A stretch of DNA of 64,000 nt from Meira nashicola (lineage: Eukaryota > Basidiomycota > Exobasidiomycetes > Exobasidiales > Brachybasidiaceae): the NCBI GenBank assembly GCA_001600355.1, contig BCJU01000007.1, forward strand, positions 220,557 to 284,556, given 5' to 3'. A program made the position numbers and the translations under genes. Positions 11,069 through 24,763 of the stretch are shown one piece after another. The notes under the pieces are model-generated. The model searched no databases and had not been told where the DNA came from. It saw nothing but the letters and a program-made list of their open reading frames with translations. The number at the start of each line of letters is the position of its first letter. Within the stretch, counting starts at the first letter, position 1.

Positions 11069-14000
11069 TATCTCAAAGTGTTGCTTCGCAGAATGACAGT
11101 CCCTTAAAAATTGCCTCTATAAAGTAAACTCGGCGCTGTTGACGATCTTGCGCATAGCGCATGTGGATGCTGAAGAGAACGAAGGTCGTGAGGTCGCACA
11201 GGGCATGCGTTCAGATGCGCTATCCCACTTTTCGTGTATCATCACACTTTGCTGCCCAGACTACATTGCGCTGGAGGAGTGATTTTTAATGTGCAGTCAC
11301 TCGTCATTTGAGCTTTGCGTTTCAAGCAGGCGGGTACTGGACAAACACGCTAAGTGTAGAAGAATTTGAAACACGTGTTTTTTTGTACACGCGGTGGCAT
11401 TCTCTGTATTCACAGCATTCTAGGATGATGTACGAATGGAGAATATTTTTTGTTCATATACGAATTCGCTCAGTTGTTTGGATGCATTTAATGCACATTC
11501 TGGTGATCTACCAAAGAAAGACGATCTGCACTTAACGTTGCATTCGTTCCGCTTTCTTTAAGTAGATGTGCATTTGCTATCTTGTAGTTTCAGTGCATGC
11601 AATTTTCCGAGAGATAATGTTGTTTGTCCCTACGCGTCTTGCGTTGATCCGTTTTTTTAATAATTAGTTTCCGCGCGAAATCATTTACAAGATCAAAATT
11701 GCACCGCACAAGACTGTACATTTGTCTTCCGAAGCTAAGCAGACTGCCAATGGGAATCCAATCGTAGAATAGACTCGTCTTCGGCAGCAAATTTTTTGCG
11801 CAAAATTTTACCGCAGGCGTGCTTTAATTGGTTTTTGCGTGCTCTTCCCTGCACAGTGTACCGGCACCCAAGATTTTCAATAATCACGGTCCATCTATCT
11901 ACCAGATGATTGGTTAGGGACCTAAAGCACGCTGGTTCTTATCTTGCGGATGAACATCATTAGACATTCTTTCTCATTTTATCTCAGCTCTTCTCATGCA
12001 TAAGTCGGTCGCGTGAAGACGATTCGTTTCAGATTCGCAGGAACACTTATCGCTTTGATCGGTACGACTATCACCTGGCTATTGGAGCACGTACTAGCAG
12101 TTCCAGAGTTCTAGAAGCGGCTGTTTCTTTGAGTATATGCACAGCACTACGGAAGTCTTTCATTATAATATATGTCTACGAAGTAGAACTACGGCCCAAT
12201 TATTTGTTTAGGAGGAAAGGTGGCACTTTAGTACCACATCATCTTCACGATTATGACTACGATTGGGGCACTTATCTCTTTCTTGCACTTTCCCGACGTC
12301 ATCGGTATGTCTCTTGAGAAAGCTGCTGGAGTGTTCGGAGATCACTTGGAAGAAGGTGAAACTGTATTTGACGGTCTTTCAGATTTATAGGGCGTGTACG
12401 TACCTATTAAAGACGATTGGAGCGCAATCTCAATTTAAACACATTGAAAGAAGTTTTCGTGCTTCCTGCTGTCCCCTTTTACCATCCAATGAATGTGGCT
12501 AAGTGTATTCCTAAAACGTTTTGTTTTGTATTTCTCTTGCTCCACTCTGCGTAATCTTTAGTTCTAGAATGCTTTTGGCATTCAAATAAAGAATGATTTG
12601 TGAGAAACATTTGTAACACAAAGAAAAAGCCTCTGAGATCGATAAGTATGTAAGCCTACAAAAGTTTACTTTGACTCAAGAGTCTATGTTCAGCTCGCAC
12701 ATGAGGATTGAAAAACAGCTTTTCCTTACCTAAAATCTGTAAAAGACATAGCGGCACAAATTTCTTCAAAAGATTGATTTCCTCAGAAGTTCTGGCTTAT
12801 GGAACAGCGATAAGTGAATGTGGGAAGCAAAGTACGAAAAGGGGGGAAGAAACCGAGTGCGTGCTCGAACTAATAATTGCTTTGACCAAATTTGCGCTTA
12901 TTATACTACAGAAAATCTCATCCAGCTATGTCGAAAACACAAATCAGAGAGATAGTTGCGATGCGGCATGCATACTAATACCGCACGTTTTGTTCGTTTT
13001 CCAACTCTACAAAACAGTGAGAGTTATGGAGTTTGCAATAGCACTCATAGAAATTTTCAACAAACATATGTAGATAATGATATCCGGCTGGTCGTATTAC
13101 TTCATTCGCAGCACTGACTTAAAACAAAGCTTTCCAATATGACCAGTGCTGTAGAAGCTTCGATATTAAAGAAAGAAAAAATGGTACGATACAAATACAG
13201 TAAAGACTGATCTTGATTTGTAAATAGGAGTTCAATTTTTTTTTTGCTAGCGAGAACTTTCTTGAAAGATGACTGTTGGTATTTCATCTGCGACGCTAAT
13301 CCTTATAAACGAGTCGCACGATCCATTTAAGCAAAATTTGACAACTGATCGCCTGGCAAGAATTATGACTATAGCAAAATGCTTTACTTTCCATGCTCTT
13401 CTTTATTTTTATTTTTAATTTAAAAAAAAAGGGACCCTCTTTCGTACCGGTGCGCAAAAAAGCATGACAAGTTGTGAAAATGAGAAGAAAAGGATTGTTT
13501 CTACTTCGGATTCGCGAACACATATCGTCCACCAGAGTCTGCCGAAAATTGTTACCATTTCCAAACTTCTTATGACACAGGCTACGCGTTTCATCTTATG
13601 AGACTAATTGGCAATCGTAACCGTCCAGTTTTGTACGTAGAAATGCCGTGTGTATGAATTTTTCTCTTCATGGCGGCGAGCATCAGAGTACTTCAAAATC
13701 AACGAGCCTCCACTTTAAGAGCGTGTGCCTTGCAAAGCTCTGATAGTCCGACAAAATCACGGAAAAGCTCGAATGGTTAATCTATACTAGGGATGCAACT
13801 CTTGCGCGCTCTTCCGCGTGATGATGTTTCACCAGAAAAGGCGTACGAAAGAAAATGCTGCAACTTATAATTTTTAGCCTATCCAGTCGCATGACACATC
13901 AAGAGTTTGTACGTCAATGAGGGATTTTCTTTAGAAGACAAAGCGTCTGTGGTGCATCCATTTTCCCTGTCATATGGATGCACTTGCCTAGCGGACGCCA

Positions 14001-16209
14001 AAAATTTATACAAATATAAATACACGGCAATAGATTAGAGCACTTATCGCTCCTATTCTAATCGATCATGTTCGGAAGAAAAAAAAATGTGAGCGTCCTA
14101 TTTACCGCATGTCTTGCCCTAACACACCTCATTCAGTCAGTACTGGCAAAGTGTGTCGGCAAAATAGACGCTGTGCCAATGTTCTGTAGATTTTGAACTT
14201 TTATATAATGAGCTCCGGCTTACTCTCTCGGATATATGATAATGTTATACGGTACATAAAGTTACTTCGTTCGATACAAGGTTGTATACAAGATGAATCA
14301 TCTTACTGCCACTGCCATAGTCTTAAAACTGGTAGCTTAGCGGTTCTTTGTAGCAACTATGTCACCTGAATCTTCGAAACGTGATTGTGGAGGAATGACG
14401 AAATGTCTTCTTGAGGAAGGGGCCATACTTTGTTTTTCGCGACGATACGTGTCTATTTATGGTCGTTGAAGTAGATCAAAAGTCAGTTTTAGAGAGTGTT
14501 TTTGCTATCCTTACAGGTCGACATACAAGTCCAATTAGAATGATGCGAAAGTTTACTAAGTGAAGACGATAATTCACTAGTTTTACCACTGGGTCGATGG
14601 AAACCCCGGACATGATGGAATTTATAATTCAAATAAGCTTTTGTTGGATTACAATACTAGGACTGGGAAAGAACAAGAGAGACCGGCAAGAACTGCGATT
14701 TTTGCTGATTCCGTCTCTATCATACTTGTATATACACGACCATTCGATAATATACAGAAATAGTTTTCACGACTATCGCTAATGTTTCAGTAGTGTCTGT
14801 TCATATCTTCGTAACAAGAAATGACTCAATAAAAACAAGAATCAATATTTGCTAACATTTGTTGTTTTTATTAGTCAATACGATTTTGTCGCATTCTATT
14901 CACGACCACGCGGATTGAAATCCAGGACTAGCAAGACAAAACAAAGGTAGTTTCATATTCTCATTAAATGCAATTTAGATGCGAATTCCCAACATTATTT
15001 TCTTTGCTGTGTTTTATTACGCCAAGATGCAAAAGATCAAATTTTGGTCTTTTCGTTCGCTCATGAACCGTGCCGAGTCTGCGACCTTGTAAAGACTCAC
15101 TGGCTTGATTTTCTAATTGAGGAAGACATTCAAGATAGTGAACACTTATAGCGCCTTACACTATCAGCAGAATGTTCTTTTTTTCTTTGCGGACTCCGTT
15201 TTTGGTTTTGCTCTGAGAAAAGTTTGATGAGAGAATGTGGAAAAAGCATTACGGTATATAGCCAACTTTGGAGGCTCTGTGCTGTTGATTAGATTAGTTG
15301 CTGCTCCTTCACTTGCAAAAACAAGTTTCTCATACCTGTGACTGTTTCCGTGATTCATGCGAGCTAACTGAAAGACTCTGATCTGAGATCGAAATTCAGT
15401 ATACACCGTGGCATTTTCGAAACTATCCAAAAAATATTATGACTTTATGTTGAGCGCTAATGCTCCATGCTCCATACTCTTCCAAGGCAGGAAAAAACAA
15501 GTTAGAGAGAGCTTTTCCTTATTTTACTATCTTTATTTCCTAGCTGTATCAATTAGTCATCTTTTACCAAATTTGGTAAATTTTGAAAGGGGTTGGTGCG
15601 AACTATTGCAATTCGCGATGTTAATGCTTCTCAAGAGAAGGTAAATAGAGTTACTATATAAGTCATTGAGAGATCAGAATATAGGGTTAATAGCAGAAAT
15701 TTTGAATGTAAAGTCTGACAAATGAAGCGACCTACAGTGACATATTGAATCAGAATGGCATTGCAGCGCTTCTGGGTTAAAGTAAATCACACGGTGGCGA
15801 GGACAACCAATTTTTTTTAAACGAGAGCCGCCGAAAGTGTTTGTGTTGAAGCGAGAGCATCGGCTACTCATTGAGCTTAAGTGAAGCCTTTTCTTGTAAT
15901 GATTGTCCACAAAGTCAGACCTAGGCTTAATGGTTGGCCTTATTAAATCTTACTCTCATTGATACAAATATAAAGTTCGAGGAAGAAAGCTTCAATCAAT
16001 GTTGATTGTAACTTGTAACATACCGTAACAAGTTGATTCGTTTGCCGTCAACGAATGAAAGACTAGGTCGAAGAGACAGAATGTCACTTATTTTAGAGAT
16101 GTAGCAAACACTACAGCGAGCGAAGAGTATTTTCCGAAAATTATTCGTAAATGAATGTATTTCTCTGTGGTGGTCGAACACATTAATAGTTGGCCAGAAA
16201 GGCAAATTC
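11069..16209. other. Gene-poor spacer sequence, nothing supported
   Basis: About 5 kb of AT-rich DNA. Open frames are short (at most 121 codons, 12708-13073) and have no recognisable motif, no clear intron signals joining them, and composition like the surrounding non-coding DNA. I found no tRNA, rRNA or transposon-like element. Confidence 0.45.
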
Positions 16210-17577
16210 AGAAAATCTTTTCTCAAAACCGTGCTGATGTGTTAGCAAATAAGTTCGAAAAAAATAAGGTTTCCCTTCAGGCACACTCACAAAATTTCTG
16301 ACTCTTTTTCACTTTTTGCTGACTGAAACGATCTATCAATTTTCGTCTTCAGTATCCAAAGACATACTTGAGTGACTGGGAATAAAAAACACAAATTTAG
16401 CGGTGTGTTTTGTTGGAGTCATTGGATTTTCGATACAATTACATTTTATCGTTCGTCATCAAGGCTTCCAACATCCATAAAAATGCTAGTGGAGTACCTG
16501 CCTCGCGTCGCGAAGTAGGCTTTATAGTGTGGCAATGGAGCTTTCAAGTGGTACTCCCTCAGACCAGTGAAGCATACTGTGAAATTGCAAAGAAGTATGG
16601 TCAGATTACAATTTCTTTCAAGTGTTTCTAAAAATGCTTACCCACAGGTCCAAATTTCGTAAACAAAAATACCAAGAGACCATGCATTTGTTTTCTTTCC
16701 GTATTTGAGACCACGAATCATCTCGTGGAAGTTGGATAGAAAACACATTAGAACGAGACCAAGTATAGTGAGGCTACGAATGATACGCACCGGCGACATA
16801 TAATCTTTTGTCTTCAAAGCGCACATCAGAAAGGGACGAAACAAATTTTTGTCAATTATAATAGAAGTCTAATTCCGAAGAACATTAGACGTACTCCTGC
16901 ATTCCCCATCTGCCGACACTGTCACGGGGCTTGGAGATGGCAAGTCCAAAATCACCAAGTTTTATGGGCATCCCTTGCGTGAAAACAACTGTTTGAAGAG
17001 AGAGTGTCAATGAGGCTGCGTACGCCAGAAAAAAATTTCCTTACCATTTCTGGCTTTAAATCACGATGAATCATCGCATGATCTGCTAAAGCGCCTACAT
17101 GAAGGTAGCGAACAACCTAACAAAGCTCAACGCAAATTTTTTTTTTTCATCGTAGAATTGCTGCTTGTAGAAAGAAAAAGCTTTTGTAAGTTTGGAATGA
17201 TATTTAAGACTCTACATTTTTCACACATCCTTTTTGCGCAAAAGTTTATCGCAAAGAGTACCCTGCTCGCACAATTCTGATTCCAATTGTAAATTGTTTT
17301 TATGGAGCTCAAAACTTTTCAATGCGACAATATTCACGTGCTTTAGCTCTGAATGTATATCTGCTTGCCAATTCATGTTTTCCAGAAAAACCAGGCGCTT
17401 TATAAGTTTTGACATATTTGACTGCAACTTCCTGAAAAATTCAAACAAGGTGAGAAAAAATCTGTTCAGGAGGAAGAAGGTACTCACATCTTTTGTCCGG
17501 AGGTTAATTGCTTGGTAAACTGTTCCAAAAGCACCTTCGCCTATACAGGTAATCAAATAATACTTTTCGCAATTCAT
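16210..17577 (-). pseudogene. Protein kinase, copy 1, decayed (frameshifts)
   Basis: A eukaryotic-type kinase split by introns, read from the ATG at 17577. Visible subdomains in order: Gly-loop CIGEGAFGTVY (exon 17577-17488, then GTGAGT), catalytic Lys in EVAVKYVK, helix-C region SELKHVNIVALKSF, catalytic loop MIHRDLKPE (about 17055-17080), DFG in KLGDFGLAISKP (about 16950), activation-segment end KDYMSP, and KKTNAWSLGIFVYEIW. The AVK frame and the helix-C frame differ by one base (about 17370-17420). One A also appears lost just before the donor after HRDLKPE (about 17046), breaking the join to the DFG exon. A third break ends the frame after the WSLG exon (TAA in the region near 16520). Catalytic residues are present but a full kinase cannot be read. 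It is divergent from MTTR at 18558. A second copy lies at 55480-56250. Confidence 0.75.
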
Positions 17578-18850
17578 TTAGGCAAACTTTTTTTTCATTG
17601 AAAATTCTTTGTCTAACACTAAAAAAAGTCATCCATCAGTCCTTTAATAGTTTTTAGATTTTCTTACATCTTATTGATTCGTCTACATCTAACATAAAGA
17701 GGTAAGTATGAGCGCTCAAATGATTAGGTACCTGATGGGTGAGTTGATTAGACTTTTGATGAACACAAAGGTTAACTTTATGATGGATTCGCTAAGTTTT
17801 CTGCCATGTGTGCATCGACACTACTGGCATGAAGTTGTACACGTGCATTTAGTAGCGGAGAATAAATTTCGAACCTGAGCTTTCATTACGTTTTGGCCTC
17901 TTTTTCAGCGGAGTGGAAGACCGTGTTTATCCCTTATTATGAACTAGGAAAAGCTAGAGTGCCGCCACCGGCTTGACATTGAAAAAGTCTGTAAAGTTGT
18001 TCGAATGGTGTTTGATTTAGCGAACCTCTCATTGAAAAATCTATTCCGGCTTATTCGGATGATCAACAAGGCTCAGCAGTATTGTTATCGCAGGCATCAC
18101 TTCTAAGACTCCCGGCAGCCTGTGTCAACTCTCACTGCTGCCCCCACTCCTTTGTCACTCCTAATATATCTGAAGTAGGACAGAGTCAAATGCTGCACTG
18201 AGCAACTGATCTGACAAGCTAAGAATAGGTTCTCTATGCCTGTGCGCGTCGGAATTTTTTCCCTTTGTCTTGAATAGGGTAGTGTTCTTCTTACCAAAAA
18301 GCCAAGAAAGCGTAAAAGGTGATGCATTTTTTTCAATTAGATCCCTTTGTACAAATTATTCGGAGCACATCCTCCTTTGTGTTGCTATCCCCTTTTCAAA
18401 TTGCGAACTGAACTGTAGTTCTGCAAGAATGCTATGACTTTTTACTCTGTGATGTTAAAAGGAAATCCCTGCTCAAAGCACACAAGATTTGTTTTGATTA
18501 AATGGTGAACCTCAACAACCATCGTCTTCATCCAACCGTACATTTGTCAGTTTCAAGATGACCACGCGCATCTACCTTCCTAGACAAGAAGTGCTTTATC
18601 AGACCACTGGGATTGACAATCTCGTGACATCTGTGGCCGCATATGTTCAAGCAACAGACGATATACACACGCCAAACAAAGTGGCGTTGATGTATCGCGC
18701 ATTTTGTGAGGCACTCATAAAACAAGATCTCTTGAAAGTACATCAAATTCCCGCCATCGTTATCCAATACCAAGGCGATTCCTACGAAGTGAGTGTTTGT
18801 GAAAATACAGAGCAGAACTGCTAGCTGACCACCTCATCCTAGATTTGTGT
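16210..18850 (+). repeat. Segmental duplication, copy 1 (kinase plus MTTR exon 1 and shared upstream region)
   Basis: This block matches 54590-56250 in reverse orientation: the kinase C-lobe exons, the region between kinase and MTTR (for example around 18110-18230 with 55150-55240), about 85 bp just upstream of MTTR, and MTTR exon 1. Copy 2 lacks the kinase N-lobe exons. The two copies are clearly diverged, so the duplication is not recent. Confidence 0.8.
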
Positions 18851-19481
18851 CAGATCTGCAGAACAAAATGAGAAATCCAGGAAACGTAAGCGAGCAGAAC
18901 TTGCGAGTTCCACACCACCTTCGTCCAAAGAGGCAGAAAAAGTTAGAGCATTCAAACTTCTTGAAGTGCTGAAAAAATTCGTAAGAACGGAAAACACAAG
19001 AAAAAGCGGAGGGGTTGATAGTTTCGTGCGAGCGGAAGAAGGTCAAGAGAAAAGTGCAGGTGATCTTGTCAAGTTGCATTTGGAGAAGTTATCAACCGCA
19101 GAAACCGACTTTTCTCAAGCTCGCGAGAAGGTAAAACTTGCGTACTTTCATCTTGGTCAAGCATATGCTGAATGGATCTTTGAGCTCCTCCCAACTCTTG
19201 ATGCTCCGGTGACGTCGAAAATGTTTCATCGTGAAGCATACCCCATTCTCCAAGCACACTTGCTCAAGCTTTGTAAACAGTCAAAAGAATCCTCCATATT
19301 GAAACGGCTTGAAAGGGCGCGAAAATTTTTTCATCTGGGGTCACTTATTGGAGTTGAAACATTGGCCGGATGCGAAGGCTTGACCGTCAAGCGCATGGAC
19401 AAGATATCTATGGAGTCGCTTTCACTATTGGAGAAGCATTGCAAAAACGAACTTTCCAAGATGAAAAACAACGAGACTTGA
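18558..19481 (+). CDS. Unrecognised two-exon protein (MTTR copy 1), probably nuclear
   Basis: Exon 1 is 18558-18788, followed by a 54-nt intron 18789-18842 (GTGAGT..CCTAG) and exon 2 at 18843-19481. The reading frame is continuous and gives about 289 residues. I do not recognise the family. Exon 1 (77 residues, MTTRIYLPRQEVLYQ...) is conserved at roughly 84 percent in copy 2 at 54595-54825. Exon 2 opens with a basic cluster, KSRKRKRAE, that fits a nuclear localisation signal, followed by a largely helical, charged stretch with possible coiled-coil character (EKLSTAETDFSQAREKVKL). No catalytic motif, zinc-binding pattern or homeodomain is visible. The gene is divergent from the kinase pseudogene (about 1 kb apart) and is followed on the same strand by HNH2. 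The same order occurs at 50-56 kb. Confidence 0.7.
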
Positions 19482-20592
19482 TTGCACTTTGGGTCACTTG
19501 AACGCTTTCCCGCAGTGTTGCAAGTCGTATTTTTTCCTAGAAGATTTAGAACAGCAATTTCGTCCTTTTACCAATGATTTTAATGACCCGCCCCCCCTTT
19601 CCATAAATTCTCTTCTGCCTCTAATGTCTCTGAAAGATCAATGTAACCCGAAAAAAAAGCATGTTCCGTTACGAAATTACAGTTGCGTCTCGTCACTAGT
19701 TATGATGCTTTTGTTTCATAGACCTATCTTGTTCGCACAACTTTGCGTCTCGGCAAGCTCGTGTGCGGTATCGAGATGTATCGATGTCTACGGAATGGCT
19801 GTCGGAGTTCTCTGGGTGAGCTCATAACACTTTCATGACTTTGAACATTTTTGCACAAATGACAGGACCATTAAAAAGGAAAAGAAAACGAGGGGTAAAA
19901 TTTCGACCGCTTTGAATTGCTCATAACCATCTTTACACCTCCCGTAGCCGATCGGTATTTGCATTTGAAAATTGCACCTTTTCCTCCTGCATGCTTCTCC
20001 AATACCGCGTTGCGAACAGAAGATATTTCAACTCTAGTTGATCAGCGCAAATGAGATTCTCTTTTCGAAGTATCACGATGCGATTTCCTTGACAAAGGTA
20101 GAGTATCAAAAAAGTAGTCCGTCAATCCGAGCGGTGGTGTAGGAAGTGTAAGAATCCCATAAGTCAGACACACCTTTACATTCAAATCTCTCCCGATGCA
20201 AAAAGTATCCAGAATGATGTGACGCAGACTTGGTTGTTGAAACGGGGTTGAAAAGGGGTTGTTGATTTTACCTTTATCACACCCATACAACACTCATATC
20301 AGAAGACTTCAGCCCCTCATAAGAAAAGCTGTTACAATACTCAACTGGCAGTGCACTGTCGGTACGGCAAAAGGAGCCCTGTGCCCTAGTAAATGTTGCA
20401 TTGAGCATCAAGTTCGAATGCCGCACGCGCGTGAGCAGTGGGAAAAAGCTAGGATACGCTAATGCTGCTTTGTGTAGTGCAGACGCGTCCTGGCATACAA
20501 GTCTATGTCGAGCTGAGAAATCCAGAAAAAATCCCCAACCAGAAATTTTTTCCTAGCTGGAATCTTTCTTCACACTCGGTCACGATCAAGTC

Positions 20593-21637
20593 ATGGCATT
20601 TTACGAAAAAGCTGACTCATGGTGGGGTGAGCCAAGGATATGTGTATGGCCAACACCCTACACAGACGAGCTGCAGAAAGAGCTCACCATTCCTCTGCGC
20701 TTCGTTCAACAAGGAGGAGACAATTCACTGCAATTTGTACAGCATATAATCCAGCAATTGTATGTGGAAGATGGCCGATTGGTCGATGCAGAAAGCAATG
20801 ACCTTGACCTCTCAAGAGAGCCGGGTGCATGGCCCGACGTTGTGTATCGATTCATCCCGGTGAATGCGAATGTCGACTCGCTCACCTCCGTTCGGGGACC
20901 AGAAAGTAAATCCCCGCTTCCGCGACCCGCACCAACTCAATCAGAAAGCACGTACAGTGATTCAAAACGGACATCTTCAAGAAGTGGACAGGTGAGATCT
21001 CTGTGGCATGGATTCGCTTCATGATAGTCATTCTGACATTCTGACCATCTGCGTCTCCAAAGTCAAAGTTTCGTTCCTCTTTGTTGGCTAGAGATGGCCG
21101 ATGTCTCCTTACTCAAGCAGAACGCAGTATGTGCACATCAGCACATGTTGTTCCAGTCACCAGACTCGATGTAAGTGTAGATTTTAAAATTAGATTGAAG
21201 AGATACGCAGAAGCTTACCACAACCTCATTCAATCCATTAATAGGTCTACCGCAAGCTTCTCGGTATTCAATCAGAAGGACAACTCTATTTTGCGTCTAT
21301 GGGCTTTCTGATTCGAGACGATCTGCACAAATCATACGATCGATACGAATGGAGTTGGTACTGTAAAGTGAGTCAAGGAACCATGGCGAAGCTATCTTCC
21401 CTTCGAGAGAGAAAGTTTTACTGACAGGTGCCCCTGATCTAGGATGGCAAATATTATCCACACTTCTTTGCGCTAGAAGATGAGAAGATGCGATCGTTGC
21501 ACGGGATGGTCATAGATCCGGCAATCTACATGAGAGTGCAGCCGCGCGAATATTTGGATCCACGTCTAGCAGAGTGGCACTACCGCCAATGTGTGCTTTC
21601 CAGAATTCGGGGATTCTCCTGCGGGTTCGAGTCTTAA
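20593..21637 (+). CDS. HNH endonuclease-domain protein 2 (HNH2), four exons
   Basis: Exons are 20593-20991, 21063-21170, 21245-21367 and 21443-21637, with GT..AG introns of 71, 74 and 75 nt; the spliced product is about 274 residues. The core reads SSLLARDGRCLLTQ, CTSAHVVPVTRLD, GFLIRDDLHKSYDRYEWSW and the C-terminus EWHYRQCVLSRIRGFSCG, parallel to HNH1 and HNH3. Histidines of SAHVV and DLHKSYD are kept; the Asn of the motif is not evident. The start is the first in-frame Met that gives an N-terminal half alignable with HNH1; an upstream exon cannot be excluded. It lies about 1.1 kb downstream of MTTR on the same strand. All junctions are clean, so it may be functional. Confidence 0.75.
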
Positions 21638-22416
21638 TCATGCTTAAGAATTTATAAGGAAAATGCAAAAACAAAGAACAACTCACACAACGAGAGCGGG
21701 AAACGGATACAGGTAAAATCAAATATGCGTTGAAGCCATTTCAAGGACGCGCTAGTACTTCGCGTTATCATCTACTCGTGCAAATGCTGTCTGGAGATGT
21801 TTTGCACATTCACACCTGCATGAAATCTTAAAAGTCTTGCGAAACTGCTCTCGGAATGGTGTCCTAATTTCTTTAGATAAGCAAGGAGAGTGACTGCCTT
21901 ATTGAGCTATGAATATCTCTCAATTTTGATCCTCGGCCATGATTCTTCGTGCAAAAAGGGTCATGCCTAGGAATTGGGGAACAAAGGAAAACCAGGGCTG
22001 TCTTATAAGGAAACAAAGGGAACAAAGAGGATTTCAAATCTGAGCGCGAAGTACAAAGGGAAAAAGAAACAACACAAAGGGATTATATTTTCCCGGGGGG
22101 CAGCGGAACAGCGGTACTTGGAGGAAAACGATTGAGGAAGCTGATATTTTAATAAAAGAGTGCAGTGATGGTCTTGATAAATTATCGAACGGAGCATCAA
22201 GTCTCCGTTCTACATTTCTACCAAAGAAAACCAAGCATCTGAATAAATAGTGCAAAGCAAAGCGACGATTTTTATCTAGTCTCTGTGTCCTGCTCTTACT
22301 TCCATCTACGCAAAAGTAGATTCGTCATAACCTCCTGAAAGGAATCCTTCAGGGTCGTATCAGTTCTCAGATCAAAATTCCCGCACATCCGTTTAATAAA
22401 TTCGACTTTCAACAAA

Positions 22417-24763
22417 ATGGAGAATATGTGTTGCTGTGATCACCCTATTGAGGAGACTGAAAACGATACCAGAAACCACAAAACAGAACATTCCGAGAAG
22501 GAAGTTTCGGAAAGCCATGAAAGAAGCGCATTCCGGCCTCGTAGATCTTATAGATTAAGTTTTGATCCTTTGACATATAGATCAGAAATGCCCAATTAGA
22601 AGGTGTAGAAGGAAATACATGCAGTGATTCTACAACCAGAAAGGCTTAATACGGAGAATTTCATGATAAATTGAATGAAGATGACCATGTGCACCTGCAT
22701 ACAAATATCGACAATTCTGATTGCACTTGCCTAGAGACCCCCTGTCTTAGCGGTGTATGTCGAAAGATCTCATTCTTTGTTGAACAAATTTAAGGCGCAT
22801 TACGCGAAGACTGCGAAAGCGGTATATAATGCTAATCATAAGCGACTTTTAGAAATCTGTTTCCATCAATACGCTGCGTTCGAACTGGAACAAGAAGAAA
22901 CGTCATATTTTTTGCCAACAAATTCTGTTTGTTACACCATCACAAGGTAAACGAGTATCACTTTTTGCCGATAGCCTTTGACGGAATGGTAACCAATTTT
23001 CTTCTCCGAAGAGTCGAACGTGTTTTGCGCAATTTTTTGAAGCATTGTTGTCATGTTTTCTGGGAACAAATCGAAAAGATCAATCTTACCTGAATTTTCG
23101 AGCAGAGTAAGGCCTGCCCGTTGTTCCATATATAGGACTCAATTCAACTCCTCGTATCAATCAGATCCAATCATATTCAACCGAGGTGTCAAGCTCCGCC
23201 AATCGCTTGTACATTACACAGTACCTACCATTACTATGGCATTTTGTGTCGATGCGGACGAAATGTGGGAGTTCCCTGTCAGGCCTGTGAGCTCAAGACT
23301 TCTGGTGCGCTGACTAAGCCTCTTTCCAAAGATCTGAACTTGACAGAATGAAGACTAAGTTCAATCACATTTATACTATTTATGTAAAAGAGGTTGCAAG
23401 TTGCTACAATCAGGGTAATACTTGTCTTATTTTCAAAGAATTCTCCTTTGTGACACACACAATCTGACTTGCTTTTTGATATTTCTCTTCCTGCCGGGAG
23501 AGAATTTCAGCTCAGGGTAAAGAGAAAAACGACTAAAAAAAGGACGAGCATTTCTTTCTTGGGAAGCAATGGAGGCTTTGACATACCAAAGTATTGCTTG
23601 CAAGAGATTTTGAAAGTAAGTAGCATTGAACTTTTTTTTGATTGCAAAAAAGCAAAGGGCTTTACTCTTTCCTTCTTCTTCTTTTCAAGCGTGCAACGTA
23701 AGCAGTGATAGTCAGCAACCTTTTCTTCTATCAATTCAACTGCTTGTAGGAAAAGCAAGTGAAAAAGTGAGTATCGAAGTCCTTTAAAACCAATTTTGTG
23801 TCGCTTATAGCCATCATGCATCAGTCTGATCTATTTCCAGCATGCCTGAATCATACCAAGAAATGCATGGTGCCTTAAAATTACTCTTGAAAGGTTCGAA
23901 TGTGAGTATTGGATCTGCAATAATTGCTGGAGTCCTTATAAGCTTCACAAATACCATGAAACTGAAATTTGTTTCCAGATCCATCACCGGTTTCACTCAA
24001 TCTTTCATCGCACTAAGTGGCTTTTGAAACTTGCAAGTCGTCTCATAACATAAATTCCTGCACAAAAGATGGCTCTGAGATTGTGAGTCCTGCTCGTTTA
24101 GAGACACTTAAGTGGCTTTTGTTCTGACTAGAATTTTGACGACGTCCAGAGACGTAATGGAGGATACGATAGGACTACCTCTCGATTTCTAGGGAAAGAT
24201 TAGGATGTAGTGGAGCTACTCATTGGCAACTTAACGTTTTCCAAGCAGGCTGTGCATTTATAGCCTTGCTGAAAGGTCGGAAACGGATTCCTCTACCTTT
24301 CACAAACAACATAACAGCTCTTTTTTCAAAAGTAAACGAGGAAAAAGAATTTGTAAGTCGCCTTTGCACCTTTTTGACCTGGCCGTCGCCCTAGGCTCAC
24401 AATCCCTTTTTTTCAAAAATTAGATATTAATTCCAAGCAAGCGTTTTGAGAAGGAGAAGGTCTACCTCAAGATATTACCTTAAGGTATGAAAGAATCTTT
24501 TAAAAGGGTTGGCATGATCATGTCTTCCACATCACCTGGGCAATGAGTACCAGTCTTCGCTGATTTTCATCTTGGAGCTGCAAGGTCGAGATTCACCAGG
24601 TTGGCGCACAAAGCTGCATTGGAAGGAAAATTGCAATCCCCCATCAGTCGCTCACGATTCACCCAATCTTGTAGAGCTTGCACCAAGCGCCGGGCTTGAC
24701 GAAGATGATCCAGCATTCAAAATTCTTCCTCGATTGCTACCCGCTCAATTTGTCTATCATTAA
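22417..24763 (+). CDS. Unrecognised multi-exon gene or decaying gene
   Basis: Several consecutive plus-strand stretches look like exons with plausible splice signals but do not assemble into one certain frame. They include a charged N-terminal piece from 22417 (ETENDTRNHKTEHSEKE), a helical piece at about 22760-22945 (KFKAHYAKTAKAVYNANHK), one after GATAG at about 22975-23090 (GMVTNFLLRRVERVL), one at about 23185-23288 ending at GTGAGC (TITMAFCVDADEMWEFPV), short exons near 23550-23620 and 23840-23975, one at about 24250-24352 ending at GTAAGT, and a final exon ending at 24763 (ENCNPPSVAHDSPNLVEL). Two of the inner exons share an LLKG...FTN pattern and may be duplicated. No family is recognised. 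It lies downstream of HNH2 inside the spacer. Exon limits are provisional. Confidence 0.4.

Noticed and set aside
20330..20450. Possible tRNA (CTCAACTGGCAG-like D-arm and GTTCGAATG T-loop)
   Set aside because: The bases flanking the T-loop do not form a five-base stem and no acceptor stem pairs. No other tRNA candidate survived this check.
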